From BS750m-G62 sp964577175 (GTDB lineage: Bacteria; Planctomycetota; Phycisphaerae; FEN-1346), in NCBI GenBank assembly GCA_964577175.1, contig CAZNYC010000061.1, forward strand, positions 1 to 22,868: DNA of 22,868 bases, read 5' to 3'. Every line of letters begins with the position of its first letter. Position 1 is the first letter of the stretch. A model generated the notes under the pieces. The model ran no database searches, was not told where the DNA came from, and saw only the letters and a list, made by a program, of their open reading frames with translations. Positions 1-9,011 of the stretch are shown here, piece after piece. The position numbers and the translations under genes were made by a program.

Positions 1-499
1 CCGAGGCCGAGCGAGGCGGCCGCAGGCAAGGAGGGCGAAGCAGGCAACCCGTCTCTGGGTTGTCGATGCAGCCCGACGCCGGCTACGGTCGCCGCAGCCG
101 GCCGAAGCCAGAGGGTGATTCGGATAGGCTCTAAGCGCCCCCGGCGCTTCGAAGGTCAACGGCCGGTGGTCTGCAGCCGCACGCTGGGCGGGCACGGGCG
201 CACGCCCCGCCATGAGCGAAGCGAACGGCCGGGACCCCGGCCCGCCACGGCATGCCCTGAGCGAAATCGGACGGGGCGGCCGGGCCACACACAGCGGTAC
301 TCCACGCCGGGCCCCCATCGCCATCATCGCGCAGCATTTCCCAGGTGTCCGGACAGGGCGTCCCCGACATGACTGGCCTCGCGGGGTTGTCAGGCGGGGG
401 CAGATCGTTCTTGTATCCTCGCCGGACCGCACCTACAATACCGTAGGGTGCGGAATGTCTGCACCCGGCAGACCTCGATGGGGCGGGAGGAGACCGGGT
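1..499. other. Intergenic region with structured 5' portion
   Basis: No convincing gene is seen. Open frames crossing this stretch show no recognisable motif. Around positions 38-72 the sequence can fold into a long hairpin: a 6-bp core caaccc/gggttg closes the loop gtctct and is extended by further pairs (including one G-U) and an outer gca/tgc. A second stem, cggct/agccg, follows at about 81-101. This could be a structured RNA or an intergenic palindromic repeat cut by the window edge. The downstream end carries the promoter of the prepilin-like gene. Confidence 0.3.
411..439 (+). promoter_or_regulatory. Sigma70-like promoter of the prepilin-like gene
   Basis: A -35 box TTGTAT (411-416) and a -10 box TACAAT (434-439, 5 of 6 to consensus) are separated by exactly 17 bp. 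Transcription would start near 446, leaving a leader of about 53 nt before the ATG at 500. Confidence 0.5.
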
Positions 500-1372
500 A
501 TGACCAGGAAAAACGGGGTCGGCGGCAGCGGGACGCCTGCGTTTACGCTCGTCGAGTTGCTCATCGTCATCGCCATCATCGGCGTGCTGGCGGGGTTCCT
601 CGTGCCGGCGATCATCGGCGCCATGGAGAAGGCCTACCAGGCGGAGTGCCAATCGAACCTCCGGCAGATCGCCACGTCGGTTATCAACTACACGACCGAT
701 TACCGGGGGGGCATCCCGCCGACGTACGTCGAGGACACCGGCCTCTACTGGTGCAACCTGCTGGCCAAGCGTGACCTCCCCTCCCCCAACACCGCCGAGA
801 TGCCCGAGGACGAGACGACCGGCCAGCACACCGTGTTCCTGTGCCCGTCTTCGACCGGCCTGCGGGTCAAGCGGGGCGACCCCCTCCCCGATCCCGACCA
901 TCCCAACGCCCAGGGCTGGTACCGCCTGGGCAACAGCGAGTACCAGACCGACTCCTCCTACTACTGGAACGGCTACGTGGGGACGAACAGCGAGAAGCGC
1001 GAGCGGTTTCCGTCGCTGAGCGTCAACTACGGCAACCCGCGGGAGATCCAGATTCACGACATCTCCGAGGTCGCCCAGCGCAGCGCCACCGCCATGGTGA
1101 CGGACGGCGTGTTCTTCCAGGAAGACGGCGCGAACCAGCCCCAACGCATCGCCGCCCGCCATCGCGGGGAGACCGGCGAGCATCGTCTGACCAATATCGC
1201 CTTCTACGACACGCACGTGGAGGCGCTGGACCGCAACCCGCGCACCGAGGCCGACCAGGTAGACTGGGATCAGGAAAGCAACGTCGGCGAGAATCTGGAC
1301 CTGGTGCCGATCATGGTGCGGGATCCGGCCCTGTCGGACGGCCCGCCCTGGTTCATGCTTCCCCGGCGCTGA
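500..1372 (+). CDS. Prepilin-like protein with type II secretion/type IV pilin N-terminus
   Basis: A 290-residue protein with a class III prepilin leader. Residues 1-14 are basic and polar, followed by FTLVELLIVIAIIGVLAGF, so the prepilin peptidase would cut between Ala14 and Phe15 and methylate Phe; the conserved Glu at mature position 5 is Glu19. The hydrophobic helix spans about 15-38. The C-terminal part contains 'AFYDTHVEAL', resembling the H-x-DG type tail common in planctomycete pseudopilins. The start at 500 is chosen because GGAGGAG lies just upstream and the prepilin motif follows directly; the frame is open further upstream but without motif. It probably forms part of a pilus-like or secretion pseudopilus at the inner membrane. 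No assembly genes are adjacent, and planctomycetes often carry many solitary copies. A terminator follows at 1444. Family call firm; specific role unknown. Confidence 0.85.
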   Translation: MTRKNGVGGSGTPAFTLVELLIVIAIIGVLAGFLVPAIIGAMEKAYQAECQSNLRQIATSVINYTTDYRGGIPPTYVEDTGLYWCNLLAKRDLPSPNTAEMPEDETTGQHTVFLCPSSTGLRVKRGDPLPDPDHPNAQGWYRLGNSEYQTDSSYYWNGYVGTNSEKRERFPSLSVNYGNPREIQIHDISEVAQRSATAMVTDGVFFQEDGANQPQRIAARHRGETGEHRLTNIAFYDTHVEALDRNPRTEADQVDWDQESNVGENLDLVPIMVRDPALSDGPPWFMLPRR

Positions 1373-1443
1373 GAACCCGGCCGGATCGGCTCCACGGCCC
1401 GGTCCGACGACGACCATCTCGCCAGCATGGCGAGCCCCAGCAC

Positions 1444-1471
1444 GCGCGGCCCGTACGGGCCGCGCTGTTTT
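1444..1471 (+). terminator. Rho-independent terminator after the prepilin-like gene
   Basis: A perfect hairpin with 9-bp arms gcgcggccc/gggccgcgc around gtac (1444-1465) is followed by tgtttt on the plus strand. It lies about 70 bp after the stop at 1372. No T tract follows on the minus strand, so it serves the plus-strand gene. Confidence 0.6.
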
Positions 1472-1504
1472 GCGCCACCGGAAAAACGCGGCGCCCCCGC
1501 GGTA

Positions 1505-1581
1505 GCGCGGCGGGTCTCCGTACCCCCGCGCGGAAACACGGTCGCTCATTCGGGCGCGGTGGGTGCGGAGACCCACCGCGC
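1505..1581. repeat. Two REP-like hairpins, family also at 8564-8591
   Basis: Positions 1505-1531 and 1554-1581 each hold a palindrome of the type gcgcgg-y-gggt / accc-r-ccgcgc around a 6-nt loop. The first copy has one arm shortened. The second has an intact 11-bp stem, and its loop gcggag is close to the reverse complement of the loop ctccgt in the other copies. In the second copy a C-to-T change in one arm is matched by G-to-A in the other, so pairing is kept. A third, perfect copy sits after the UPF0182 gene. This is a dispersed extragenic palindrome. Confidence 0.6.
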
Positions 1582-1600
1582 TCATGGCGCAGCATATTGC

Positions 1601-2128
1601 TCAGATATAGCGATTTGCCTTGAGCCAGGCGAGGATGCGGCCGGCGGTCTCCTCGGGCGAGAACCGGTCCGTCTGAATGCGGTAATGGCAGGCGGCGTCG
1701 TAGGTGGGTTTGCGTTCGGCCAGCAGGGTGCGGACCTCCTCGATGCCGCCCGCGTCCGTGAGGTCCGGCCGCTGGGCGGGGGTCTTGTCGTCGGCCTTCA
1801 TCCGCTCCCAGATAACCTCCGCCGGGGCGGTCAGGAGCACGACCTTGCCGCTCTCGCGGAGGCGGCGCGTGTTGCGGTCGTCGAGCACCACGCCCCCACC
1901 CGCGCTGACGACCTGCTCGTCGGCCTCGACGACCTCGCCGACGACGTTGCGTTCGATGCGGCGGAACTCCGGCCACCCGCCCTCGTCGACGATCTCCTGG
2001 ATGCTGCGGCCGGCACGCGCCTGGATGCGGGCGTCGGTGTCGATGAGCGGCCAGCCGAGGGCCTCGGCCAGGATCTCGGCGATCGTCGTCTTGCCCGTGC
2101 AGCGGTAGCCGATGAGCGTCAGGTTCAT
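1601..2128 (-). CDS. aroK: Shikimate kinase
   Basis: A 175-residue protein that phosphorylates shikimate to shikimate-3-phosphate with ATP in the common aromatic amino-acid (chorismate) pathway; cytoplasmic. The family motifs are in order: Walker A GYRCTGKT near residues 7-14, the shikimate-binding LIDTD at about 28-32, FRRIE near 54-58, the SAGGG glycine motif near 75-80, and the lid region with the conserved Arg in 'AQRPDL'. Length fits the family. The ATG at 2128 is preceded by aaagg at workable distance; longer open frames upstream have no family sequence. It lies 86 bp downstream of argG on the same strand, so the two may be co-transcribed, though they belong to different pathways. aroK and aroL cannot be told apart by sequence alone. 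Confidence 0.93.
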   Translation of the reverse strand: MNLTLIGYRCTGKTTIAEILAEALGWPLIDTDARIQARAGRSIQEIVDEGGWPEFRRIERNVVGEVVEADEQVVSAGGGVVLDDRNTRRLRESGKVVLLTAPAEVIWERMKADDKTPAQRPDLTDAGGIEEVRTLLAERKPTYDAACHYRIQTDRFSPEETAGRILAWLKANRYI

Positions 2129-2214
2129 GCGCGTCGCCTTTCGACTTGCTGAGCGCCTTCGAACGGCACGCGCGGCGCAAGCGCCGCGGCGAACGTGAAG
2201 CACACTGCGCGGAT

Positions 2215-3444
<1,230 letters not shown>

Positions 3445-3468
3445 GGGTGATTCCTTTTGCTCAGGTGC

Positions 3469-3492
3469 CACGGCCGGCCTTGTCCGGCCGTG
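3469..3492 (-). promoter_or_regulatory. Hairpin in the argG leader
   Basis: A perfect 9-bp inverted repeat cacggccgg/ccggccgtg with the loop ccttgt lies 25-48 nt upstream of the argG ATG. It could be a REP-type palindrome, an operator or an mRNA leader hairpin. There is no U tract on either strand, so it is not a standard terminator. Confidence 0.35.
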
Positions 3493-3560
3493 CGTCATGA
3501 ACGGCCCGCGCCGGGCAAGCCGGGCGGCTACGGATCCAGGTCGAAGTCATGTCGGCGGTG

Positions 3561-3659
3561 GTCATTCTATGGAGCGGCGAAGCCGCGACGCAGAATCTCG
3601 CCTTGATGCCTTTCCCGCGGCGAGATGCTTCGGCTCCGCAAGCGGCGCCTCAGCATGAC
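3561..3659. repeat. 99-bp inverted-repeat element, copy 1
   Basis: The element begins gtcattct and ends as the near complement cagcatgac. Its inner arms are also inverted repeats (cgaagccgcg...; cagaatctcgcc against ggcgagatgcttcgg). A second copy of the same length and orientation lies at 5443-5541. This is the layout of a small non-autonomous palindromic element (MITE- or REP-like) seen in many bacterial intergenic regions. This copy has drifted more from symmetry than the second. Confidence 0.7.
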
Positions 3660-3706
3660 GGCCTGGCTCGATGAACACAGTGCTTTTTCGTGAGTCGATA
3701 AATATA

Positions 3707-5347
3707 CTATTTGCGTTTAGGTTTTGCTTCCTTCGATTTCGATTTGCGCTTCGACGCGGCGCGCTTGCGTTTGGCCTTCTTTTTGGTTTTCTTCTTCGCG
3801 CCCGTCTTGCCGGCGCGGTCGCGGCTGAGGGCGCGGTTGATGCAGTTGACGAACGCGCGGGCGCTGGCTTCGAGCACGTCGGTCGAGACGCCCCGCCCGG
3901 TGACCGTCCGGTCGTCGTAGGCGGCTTCGAGACGGACCTCGCCCTGGGCCTCCTTCCCGCCGGTCACGGAGCGGATCTGGTAATCCCTCAACTGGAGCGA
4001 GACACCCGTCAGCCGCTCGACGGCCCGGAAGATGGCGTCGACGGGCCCGTCGCCGGTGGCGGCGTCGCGGCGGGCCTCGCCGGTCGCCACCTTCTCCAGT
4101 TCCACCGTGGCGGTCGGCATGCCGGCGGTGCCGGTGGCCACCTGGAGCCCGCGGACGCGCCACACCTCGGGCACCGTGAGGACCTCGCTCTCGACGAGGG
4201 CCTCGATGTCTTCGTCGAAGACCTCGCCCTTGCGGTCGGCCAGGGCCTTGAACGGCCCGAAGAAGAGGTGGTCGATCTCCTCGGCCGACAGGCGGAACCC
4301 CAGGTCCTTCAGCCGCCGGCGAAACTGGTGCCGGCCGGAGTGCTTGCCGAGCACGAGGGTGCTCTTGGCCACCCCGACGGCCTTCGGGTCCATGATCTCG
4401 TAGGTGGTCCGCTTCTTCAGGACGCCGTCGGCGTGGATGCCCGACTCGTGGGCGAAGGCGTTCTCGCCCACCACCGCCTTGTTGCGCGCGACCGTGAGGC
4501 CGGTCACGCGGCTGACGAGGCGGCTCGTCGGGTACAGCCGCTCCGTCTTGATGTTCGTCCAGCAGCCGTCGAAGGCGTCCTGGCGGGTCGCCAGGGCCAT
4601 GACCACCTCCTCGAGGGCGGCGTTGCCGGCCCGTTCGCCCAGGCCGTTGACGCAGCACTCCACCTGCCTGGCCCCCGCCTGGACGGCCGACAGGCTGCTC
4701 GCCACCGCCATGCCCAGGTCGTCGTGGCAGTGGACGGCGATGACGGCTTTCGCGATGTTCGGCACGTGCTCGAACAGGTGCTCGAGAAGACCGCGGAACC
4801 CGTCCGGCGTGGCCCAGCCGACCGTGTCGGGGATGTTGACGGTCGTGGCGCCGGCGTCGATGACGGCCTCGACGACGCGGGCGAGGAAGTCCGGCTCGGT
4901 GCGGGCGGCGTCTTCGGGCGAGAACTGGACGTCCGCGACCGCCTGCTTCGCGCGCTCCGTGCCCGCGACGGCGAGGCGGAGGATCTCGCTCCGGGCCTTG
5001 CGGAGTTTGTGCTCGCGGTGGATGCGGCTGGTGGCAAGGAAGACGTGGATGCGGGGGCGCCGGGCCTCGGCGACGGCCTCGGCCGCCCGGTCGATGTCCT
5101 TGTCCACGCACCGCGCCAGACCCGCCACCACCGGCCGCTTGACCTCGGCGGCGACGGCGCGGACGGCCTCGAAGTCGTCCTGCGAGGTGATGGGGAACCC
5201 CGCCTCGATGATGTCGACACCGAGGAGTTCCAAGGCCCGGGCGACCTCGAGTTTCTCCGTCAGGTTCATGCTGGCGCCCGGCGACTGCTCGCCGTCGCGG
5301 AGCGTCGTGTCGAACACGTACACCCGTTTGCCGTTGCGCTTGGGCAT
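3707..5347 (-). CDS. leuA: 2-isopropylmalate synthase with lysine-rich tail
   Basis: A 546-residue enzyme condensing acetyl-CoA with 2-oxoisovalerate, the first committed step of leucine synthesis. The N-terminal TIM barrel starts with DTTLRDGEQSPG (residues 13-24), including the metal-binding Asp. The metal-binding HCHDDLG motif and the 'FAHESGIHADGVLK' segment follow. The C-terminal part (about 385-505) matches the leucine-sensing LeuA dimer domain. Citramalate or homocitrate synthase is less likely given the classic LeuA layout. The last 38 residues are an unusual Lys/Arg-rich extension of low complexity. The start at 5347 is chosen for GAGGAG just upstream and the family N-terminus; a longer in-frame start 54 nt upstream would overlap the predicted promoter. 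Transcribed alone or with argG, 262 bp downstream. Confidence 0.93.
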   Translation of the reverse strand: MPKRNGKRVYVFDTTLRDGEQSPGASMNLTEKLEVARALELLGVDIIEAGFPITSQDDFEAVRAVAAEVKRPVVAGLARCVDKDIDRAAEAVAEARRPRIHVFLATSRIHREHKLRKARSEILRLAVAGTERAKQAVADVQFSPEDAARTEPDFLARVVEAVIDAGATTVNIPDTVGWATPDGFRGLLEHLFEHVPNIAKAVIAVHCHDDLGMAVASSLSAVQAGARQVECCVNGLGERAGNAALEEVVMALATRQDAFDGCWTNIKTERLYPTSRLVSRVTGLTVARNKAVVGENAFAHESGIHADGVLKKRTTYEIMDPKAVGVAKSTLVLGKHSGRHQFRRRLKDLGFRLSAEEIDHLFFGPFKALADRKGEVFDEDIEALVESEVLTVPEVWRVRGLQVATGTAGMPTATVELEKVATGEARRDAATGDGPVDAIFRAVERLTGVSLQLRDYQIRSVTGGKEAQGEVRLEAAYDDRTVTGRGVSTDVLEASARAFVNCINRALSRDRAGKTGAKKKTKKKAKRKRAASKRKSKSKEAKPKRK

Positions 5348-5372
5348 GGCCCGTCTCCTCGTGCGAAGTCCT

Positions 5373-5401
5373 CTTATAGTCGAAACCCGCGCGCGGGACA
5401 A
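5373..5401 (-). promoter_or_regulatory. Sigma70-like leuA promoter with overlapping palindrome
   Basis: On the minus strand TTGTCC (5396-5401) and TATAAG (5373-5378) are 17 bp apart, putting the start about 19 nt before the leuA ATG. A palindrome with 8-bp arms cgcgggac/gtcccgcg (5392-5409) covers the -35 box and could be an operator. The same palindrome type recurs as a dispersed repeat, so the regulatory reading is uncertain. Confidence 0.5.
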
Positions 5402-5442
5402 GTCCCGCGGCTATGGAGTCCGGAGAAGAATCGTTCGAGGTT

Positions 5443-5541
5443 GTCATTCTGAGGAGCGGCGAAGCCGCGACGAAGAATCTCGCCTTGTCGCCTATCCCGC
5501 GGCGAGATTCTTCGGCCTCGCAAGCGAGGCCTCAGAATGAC
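5443..5541. repeat. 99-bp inverted-repeat element, copy 2
   Basis: Same family as 3561-3659 and the more symmetrical copy. The outer ends are gtcattctgagg/cctcagaatgac (12 bp, perfect), and the inner arms aagaatctcgcc/ggcgagattctt are also perfect. The whole can fold into a long hairpin. No coding capacity. Confidence 0.75.
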
Positions 5542-5570
5542 ATCTTCACTTTACCGGGCTGAATAAATAC

Positions 5571-5606
5571 AAAAAAACCGGCCCCGGGAACCTTTCCCGA
5601 GGCCGG
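5571..5606 (-). terminator. Strong Rho-independent terminator (minus strand)
   Basis: A 12-bp stem (ccggccccggga against tcccgaggccgg, one mismatch) with a 5-nt loop is followed on the minus strand by seven T residues (5577-5571). It cannot serve leuA, which starts further downstream. It ends transcripts entering from higher coordinates, where a promoter and a tiny ORF are visible. Confidence 0.7.
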
Positions 5607-5642
5607 CGTGTCTTTTCGTCCGCGCGCAGCGACCCCGGGGCG

Positions 5643-5687
5643 TTACAGCCGAAGGCCCAGGGCCAGGTTCTCGGTGCGCGGAGTCAT
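5643..5687 (-). CDS. Possible 14-residue ORF in a short transcription unit
   Basis: The ORF reads MTPRTENLALGLRL and ends in TAA. The ATG lies about 3 nt after the predicted transcript start, so it would be essentially leaderless. It sits between a good promoter (5697-5725) and a strong terminator (5571-5606), defining a transcript of about 120 nt. It may be a small peptide, an sRNA whose ORF is accidental, or the relic of a lost gene: 'ENLALGLRL' resembles an outer-membrane beta-barrel C-terminus. Function unknown. Confidence 0.3.
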   Translation of the reverse strand: MTPRTENLALGLRL

Positions 5688-5696
5688 GGTCACGGA

Positions 5697-5725
5697 ACTG
5701 TATCGGCATCCGGGGGCCCGGTCAA
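5697..5725 (-). promoter_or_regulatory. Sigma70-like promoter, minus strand
   Basis: TTGACC (5720-5725, 5 of 6) and TACAGT (5697-5702, 4 of 6) are separated by 17 bp. The predicted start is near 5690, right before the small ORF at 5687. Confidence 0.5.
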
Positions 5726-5778
5726 GAAGAAAAAGGATACCTTGCGGGCCGGCCACCCAGACCCTTATGATAAGGGGC

Positions 5779-8535
5779 ATGGCTACCGAGCCGTCCGGCA
5801 CCGTGTTGCTGAAGCGCCACAAGCGGGCGCTCTATGTCGTCGGGGCGATCATCCTGGCGCTCATCGTCCTGAGCGAGGTCGTCGGCCTCATCGCCGACTA
5901 CCTGTGGTTCGATTCCCTCGGCTACGTGAGCGTCTTCACGACCGAGTTCTGGACGAAGATCCTCCTGTGGGCGGGCGGACTCGTGGTGACGACGGCCTGG
6001 CTGGCCGGCCACGTCATCCTGGCCTGCCGCCTCTCGCCCGGCCACCACTTCCAGGTCAAGGGCGTGAAGTGGACGCTCTCGGCCTCGAAGATCCGCAAGT
6101 ACGTCATGCTGGCGGGCGTGGGCTTCGGCGTCATCGTCGGCCTCGGTTTCGCCCAGGGGGCCGAGGCCCACTGGTTCGACGTCCTCCAGTTTCTCCACCG
6201 GGCGGATTTCGGCTGGACCGACCCCATCCTGGAGCACGACGCGCAAGCCTACGTCTTCGTCCTGCCGCTCGTCCAGGGCCTCAAGGGCTACGCCATGTCG
6301 ATGGCGATCTTGGGCGCCCTCGGGGCGGCGGCGGCGTACTTCCTGAACGGGGCCATCGGCTGGCAGTACGCCCGGATGACCCGGGCGTCGACGGTCCACC
6401 TGGCCGCCCTGGTGGCAATGGCCCTGCTGGCGGTCGCCCTCGGTTACTGGCTGGACCGGTACGCACTGCTCCTTGCCTCGGAGGGCGCGGTCTTCGGCGC
6501 GGGATGGACGGACGTGAACGTCCGGATGCCCGTCTACTACGGCATGATGGTCGCGAGCGTGGTGACGGCCGGCGTGATCCTCGCCGCGGGCGTCCGAGGC
6601 CGGCCCAAGATCGCCGCCGGCGGGATCATCGCCCTCGTCATCGCCCACGTTGTGGCGGCGGGGGGGTACCCGGCGATCCGGCAGCGGTTCGAGGTCCAGC
6701 CCAACGAACTCGCCCGCGAAGGGCCGTACCTGGCCCACAACATTGAGGCCACGCGCTTCGCGTTCGACCTGGCGGACGTCCAGGAGCAGGAGTTCCCCGC
6801 CACGGGCGAAATCACCCGCGACGTCCTTCAGCAGGCCGAGGGCACCATCGCCAACATCCGGCTGTGGGATTACCGGGCCCTCCGCGATACGTACAACGAG
6901 ATCCAGGGCCTCCGCACCTACTACGTCTTCCCGAAGATCGACACCGACCGGTACCACCTTGCCGACGACTACCGCCAGGTCAGCCTCTCCGTCCGCGAAC
7001 TCAACTTTGCCGCCCTCCAGCAGCAGAGCCAGACGTGGGTGAACCGGCATCTCCTGTACACGCACGGGTACGGCCTGTGCATGAGCCCCGTCAACGCGGT
7101 GACCGAGAGCGGCGGGCCGGAACTGTGGGTCCGCGACATCCCGCCCAAGACTTCCGTGCCCATCGAGGTCGAGGACCCGTCCATCTACTTCGGCCAGCTC
7201 ACCGGCGATTACGTCTTCGTCCGCACCCGCCAGGACGAGTTCCACTACCCCGTCGGCGACGAGAACGTCTACACCCAGTACGACCAGGACGCCGGCATCC
7301 CGGTGAACTCCTACCTCAGGCGGATGCTCTTCGCTTACCATTTCCAGGACTGGAACATCCTGCTGACCGACAGTTTCACCGGCGAGACGCGGCTGCTGTG
7401 GCGGCGGCAGGTGGCGGAGCGCGTCCGCCGCATCGCCCCGTTCCTGGAGTACGACCAGGCCCCGTACCCCGTCGTGGCCGACGGCCGCATCGTCTGGATC
7501 ATCGACGCCTACACCCGCACGGGGCGGTTCCCGTACGCGGCGCCCGTCGCGTTCGGCGAGAACCGCCGCACGACCAACTACGTGCGCAACGCCGTCAAGG
7601 TAACGGTCGACGCCCGCAGCGGCGAGACCCGGTTTTACGTGGCCGACCCAAACGACGCCATCGTCCGGGTGGCCCGGCGGATCTTCCCGGACCTCTTCCG
7701 CGACCTGGGCGAGATGCCCGAAGCCCTGCGCCGGCACGTGCGGTACCCGATCGACCTCCTCGACGTGCAGGCCGAGCAGTACTTCACCTACCACATGACG
7801 GACCCGCGGGTGTTCTACAACCGCGAGGACCTCTGGCAGCGGCCGATGGAGCAGTACCGCGGCCGGCCGCAGCCCGTCAAGGCGTACTACATCATCATGC
7901 GCCTGCCGGGCGAGGCCGAGCCCGAGTACCTGCTCATGCTGCCCGTCACGCCCCTGCGCAAGAACAACATGATCGCCTGGATGGCCGGCCGGTGCGACGG
8001 CGAGCACTACGGACGTCTGCTCGTCTACAACTTCCCGAAGGAACGCCTCTTCCTCGGGCCGCAGCAGATCGAGGCGAACATCGACAAGAACGACGCCATC
8101 AGCCGGCAGATCTCGCTGTGGGACCAGCGGGGCAGCCGCGTCATCCGCGGGAACCTGCTCGTCATTCCCATCGGCGAGGCCGTCCTCTATGTCGAACCCT
8201 TGTACCTGGAAAGCGAGCAGACGCGGTTCCCGGAACTGCGGCGGGTCATTGCAGCCACGAAGGACCGCGTGGTCATGCGGAAGACGCTGCGCGAGGCGGT
8301 CGAGGCCGTCCTCGGCGAGGCCCCGCCCGTGGTCGAGCCGCCGCCCGAGAAACCGCCCGAGGAAGGTCCGCCCGAAGAGCGTCCCGTTCCCGCCGGCGCC
8401 GCCGCCGAGGCCATCGAGGCCTACCGCCAGGCCCAGCAGCGCCTGAAGGAGGGCGACTGGGCCGGCTACGGCAAGGCGATGGAGCGCGTCGAAAAGGCCC
8501 TCCAGAAAATGGCCGAACCGGGCGAGACACCGTAG
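5779..8535 (+). CDS. UPF0182 (COG1615) family membrane protein
   Basis: A 918-residue membrane protein of the UPF0182/COG1615 family, whose biochemical role is not established. The N-terminal third carries about seven hydrophobic segments (roughly 15-40, 55-78, 97-118, 160-185, 195-218, 240-262, 270-288). The remaining 600 residues are a hydrophilic domain with family-like segments such as 'NIRLWDYRALRDTYNEIQGLRTYY', here cited by its first part NIRLWDYRALRDTY, and 'YLLMLPVTP'. The end has a Pro/Glu-rich linker (about 848-875) and a helical tail 'AYRQAQQRLKEGDWAGYGKA', as in the family. Length is normal. The ATG at 5779 is preceded closely by aagggg; an in-frame ATG at 5767 is possible. It appears to be a single-gene unit, followed by a REP-like hairpin. 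Confidence 0.88.
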   Translation: MATEPSGTVLLKRHKRALYVVGAIILALIVLSEVVGLIADYLWFDSLGYVSVFTTEFWTKILLWAGGLVVTTAWLAGHVILACRLSPGHHFQVKGVKWTLSASKIRKYVMLAGVGFGVIVGLGFAQGAEAHWFDVLQFLHRADFGWTDPILEHDAQAYVFVLPLVQGLKGYAMSMAILGALGAAAAYFLNGAIGWQYARMTRASTVHLAALVAMALLAVALGYWLDRYALLLASEGAVFGAGWTDVNVRMPVYYGMMVASVVTAGVILAAGVRGRPKIAAGGIIALVIAHVVAAGGYPAIRQRFEVQPNELAREGPYLAHNIEATRFAFDLADVQEQEFPATGEITRDVLQQAEGTIANIRLWDYRALRDTYNEIQGLRTYYVFPKIDTDRYHLADDYRQVSLSVRELNFAALQQQSQTWVNRHLLYTHGYGLCMSPVNAVTESGGPELWVRDIPPKTSVPIEVEDPSIYFGQLTGDYVFVRTRQDEFHYPVGDENVYTQYDQDAGIPVNSYLRRMLFAYHFQDWNILLTDSFTGETRLLWRRQVAERVRRIAPFLEYDQAPYPVVADGRIVWIIDAYTRTGRFPYAAPVAFGENRRTTNYVRNAVKVTVDARSGETRFYVADPNDAIVRVARRIFPDLFRDLGEMPEALRRHVRYPIDLLDVQAEQYFTYHMTDPRVFYNREDLWQRPMEQYRGRPQPVKAYYIIMRLPGEAEPEYLLMLPVTPLRKNNMIAWMAGRCDGEHYGRLLVYNFPKERLFLGPQQIEANIDKNDAISRQISLWDQRGSRVIRGNLLVIPIGEAVLYVEPLYLESEQTRFPELRRVIAATKDRVVMRKTLREAVEAVLGEAPPVVEPPPEKPPEEGPPEERPVPAGAAAEAIEAYRQAQQRLKEGDWAGYGKAMERVEKALQKMAEPGETP

Positions 8536-8563
8536 GCCGGCCTCCATGACGCGCGAGATTCAT

Positions 8564-8591
8564 GCGCGGCGGGTCTCCGTACCCGCCGCGC
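8564..8591. repeat. REP-like hairpin, copy 3
   Basis: A perfect 11-bp stem gcgcggcgggt/acccgccgcgc around ctccgt, 29 bp after the UPF0182 stop. Same family as 1505-1531 and 1554-1581. It could also slow transcription after the UPF0182 gene, but no T tract follows. Confidence 0.6.
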
Positions 8592-8639
8592 TCACCCGCC
8601 GCCGGGCGGCAGTGGAGTGGTGACCCAGGAGGCTGGAGA

Positions 8640-9011
8640 ATGGCCCGTCGGATTCCCGTTCTTCTGAGCGCCCTTGCGCTCGCGTCCTGTAACTCCGAGC
8701 CCCCTTCCCAGCCCGGAGTATACGGAACGCAACCGCAGACAACGATCTCCCTGCTCGAAGGCAGCACGGCAGCCGAAGAGGTGCCGAAAGTCATCGCGGC
8801 AACCAAAGCCTTCTGGGAACCCACGGACGACTTCTGGCCGGAGCCCTCCTCCGTGACGGAGCACGAGACCTTCTGGTGGGTCAAGTTCAAAGAGAAAGAA
8901 ATGGTCACGGTACGGAACGGCCGAGAGGTAATCACGACCCGCGTGCCGGGCGTCCAGTGCATCCAGGTCGACAAGGGCGACTGGTCCTGTTCCTTCGCGG
9001 CGGTGCTGTAG
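8640..9011 (+). CDS. Small lipoprotein of unknown function
   Basis: A 123-residue protein. The N-terminus MARRIPVLLSALALASC is a lipoprotein signal: basic start, hydrophobic stretch, lipobox L14-A-S-C17, with cleavage before Cys17 and lipid attachment there. The mature part is a short polar domain of about 106 residues containing 'FWWVKFKEKEMVTVRNGREV' and two further cysteines near the C-terminus (residues in 'GVQCIQ' and 'WSCSF') that could form a disulfide. I recognise no family. The start at 8640 is set by AGGAGG eight bases upstream and by the signal peptide. Asn follows the Cys, so the Asp+2 retention signal is absent. Confidence 0.75.
   Translation: MARRIPVLLSALALASCNSEPPSQPGVYGTQPQTTISLLEGSTAAEEVPKVIAATKAFWEPTDDFWPEPSSVTEHETFWWVKFKEKEMVTVRNGREVITTRVPGVQCIQVDKGDWSCSFAAVL

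Noticed and set aside
212..499. Upstream extension of the prepilin-like gene (in-frame ATG at 212)
   Set aside because: The extension would place the prepilin leader about 110 residues inside the protein and lies over a good promoter; the ATG at 500 has a strong ribosome-binding site.
5722..8547. 941-codon open frame on the minus strand opposite the UPF0182 gene
   Set aside because: It is the complement of a well-supported membrane protein gene and reads as Asp/Gly/Arg-rich text without domains; an effect of GC-rich third positions. The same applies to the long frames opposite argG, leuA, tyrS, der, int and the capsid gene.
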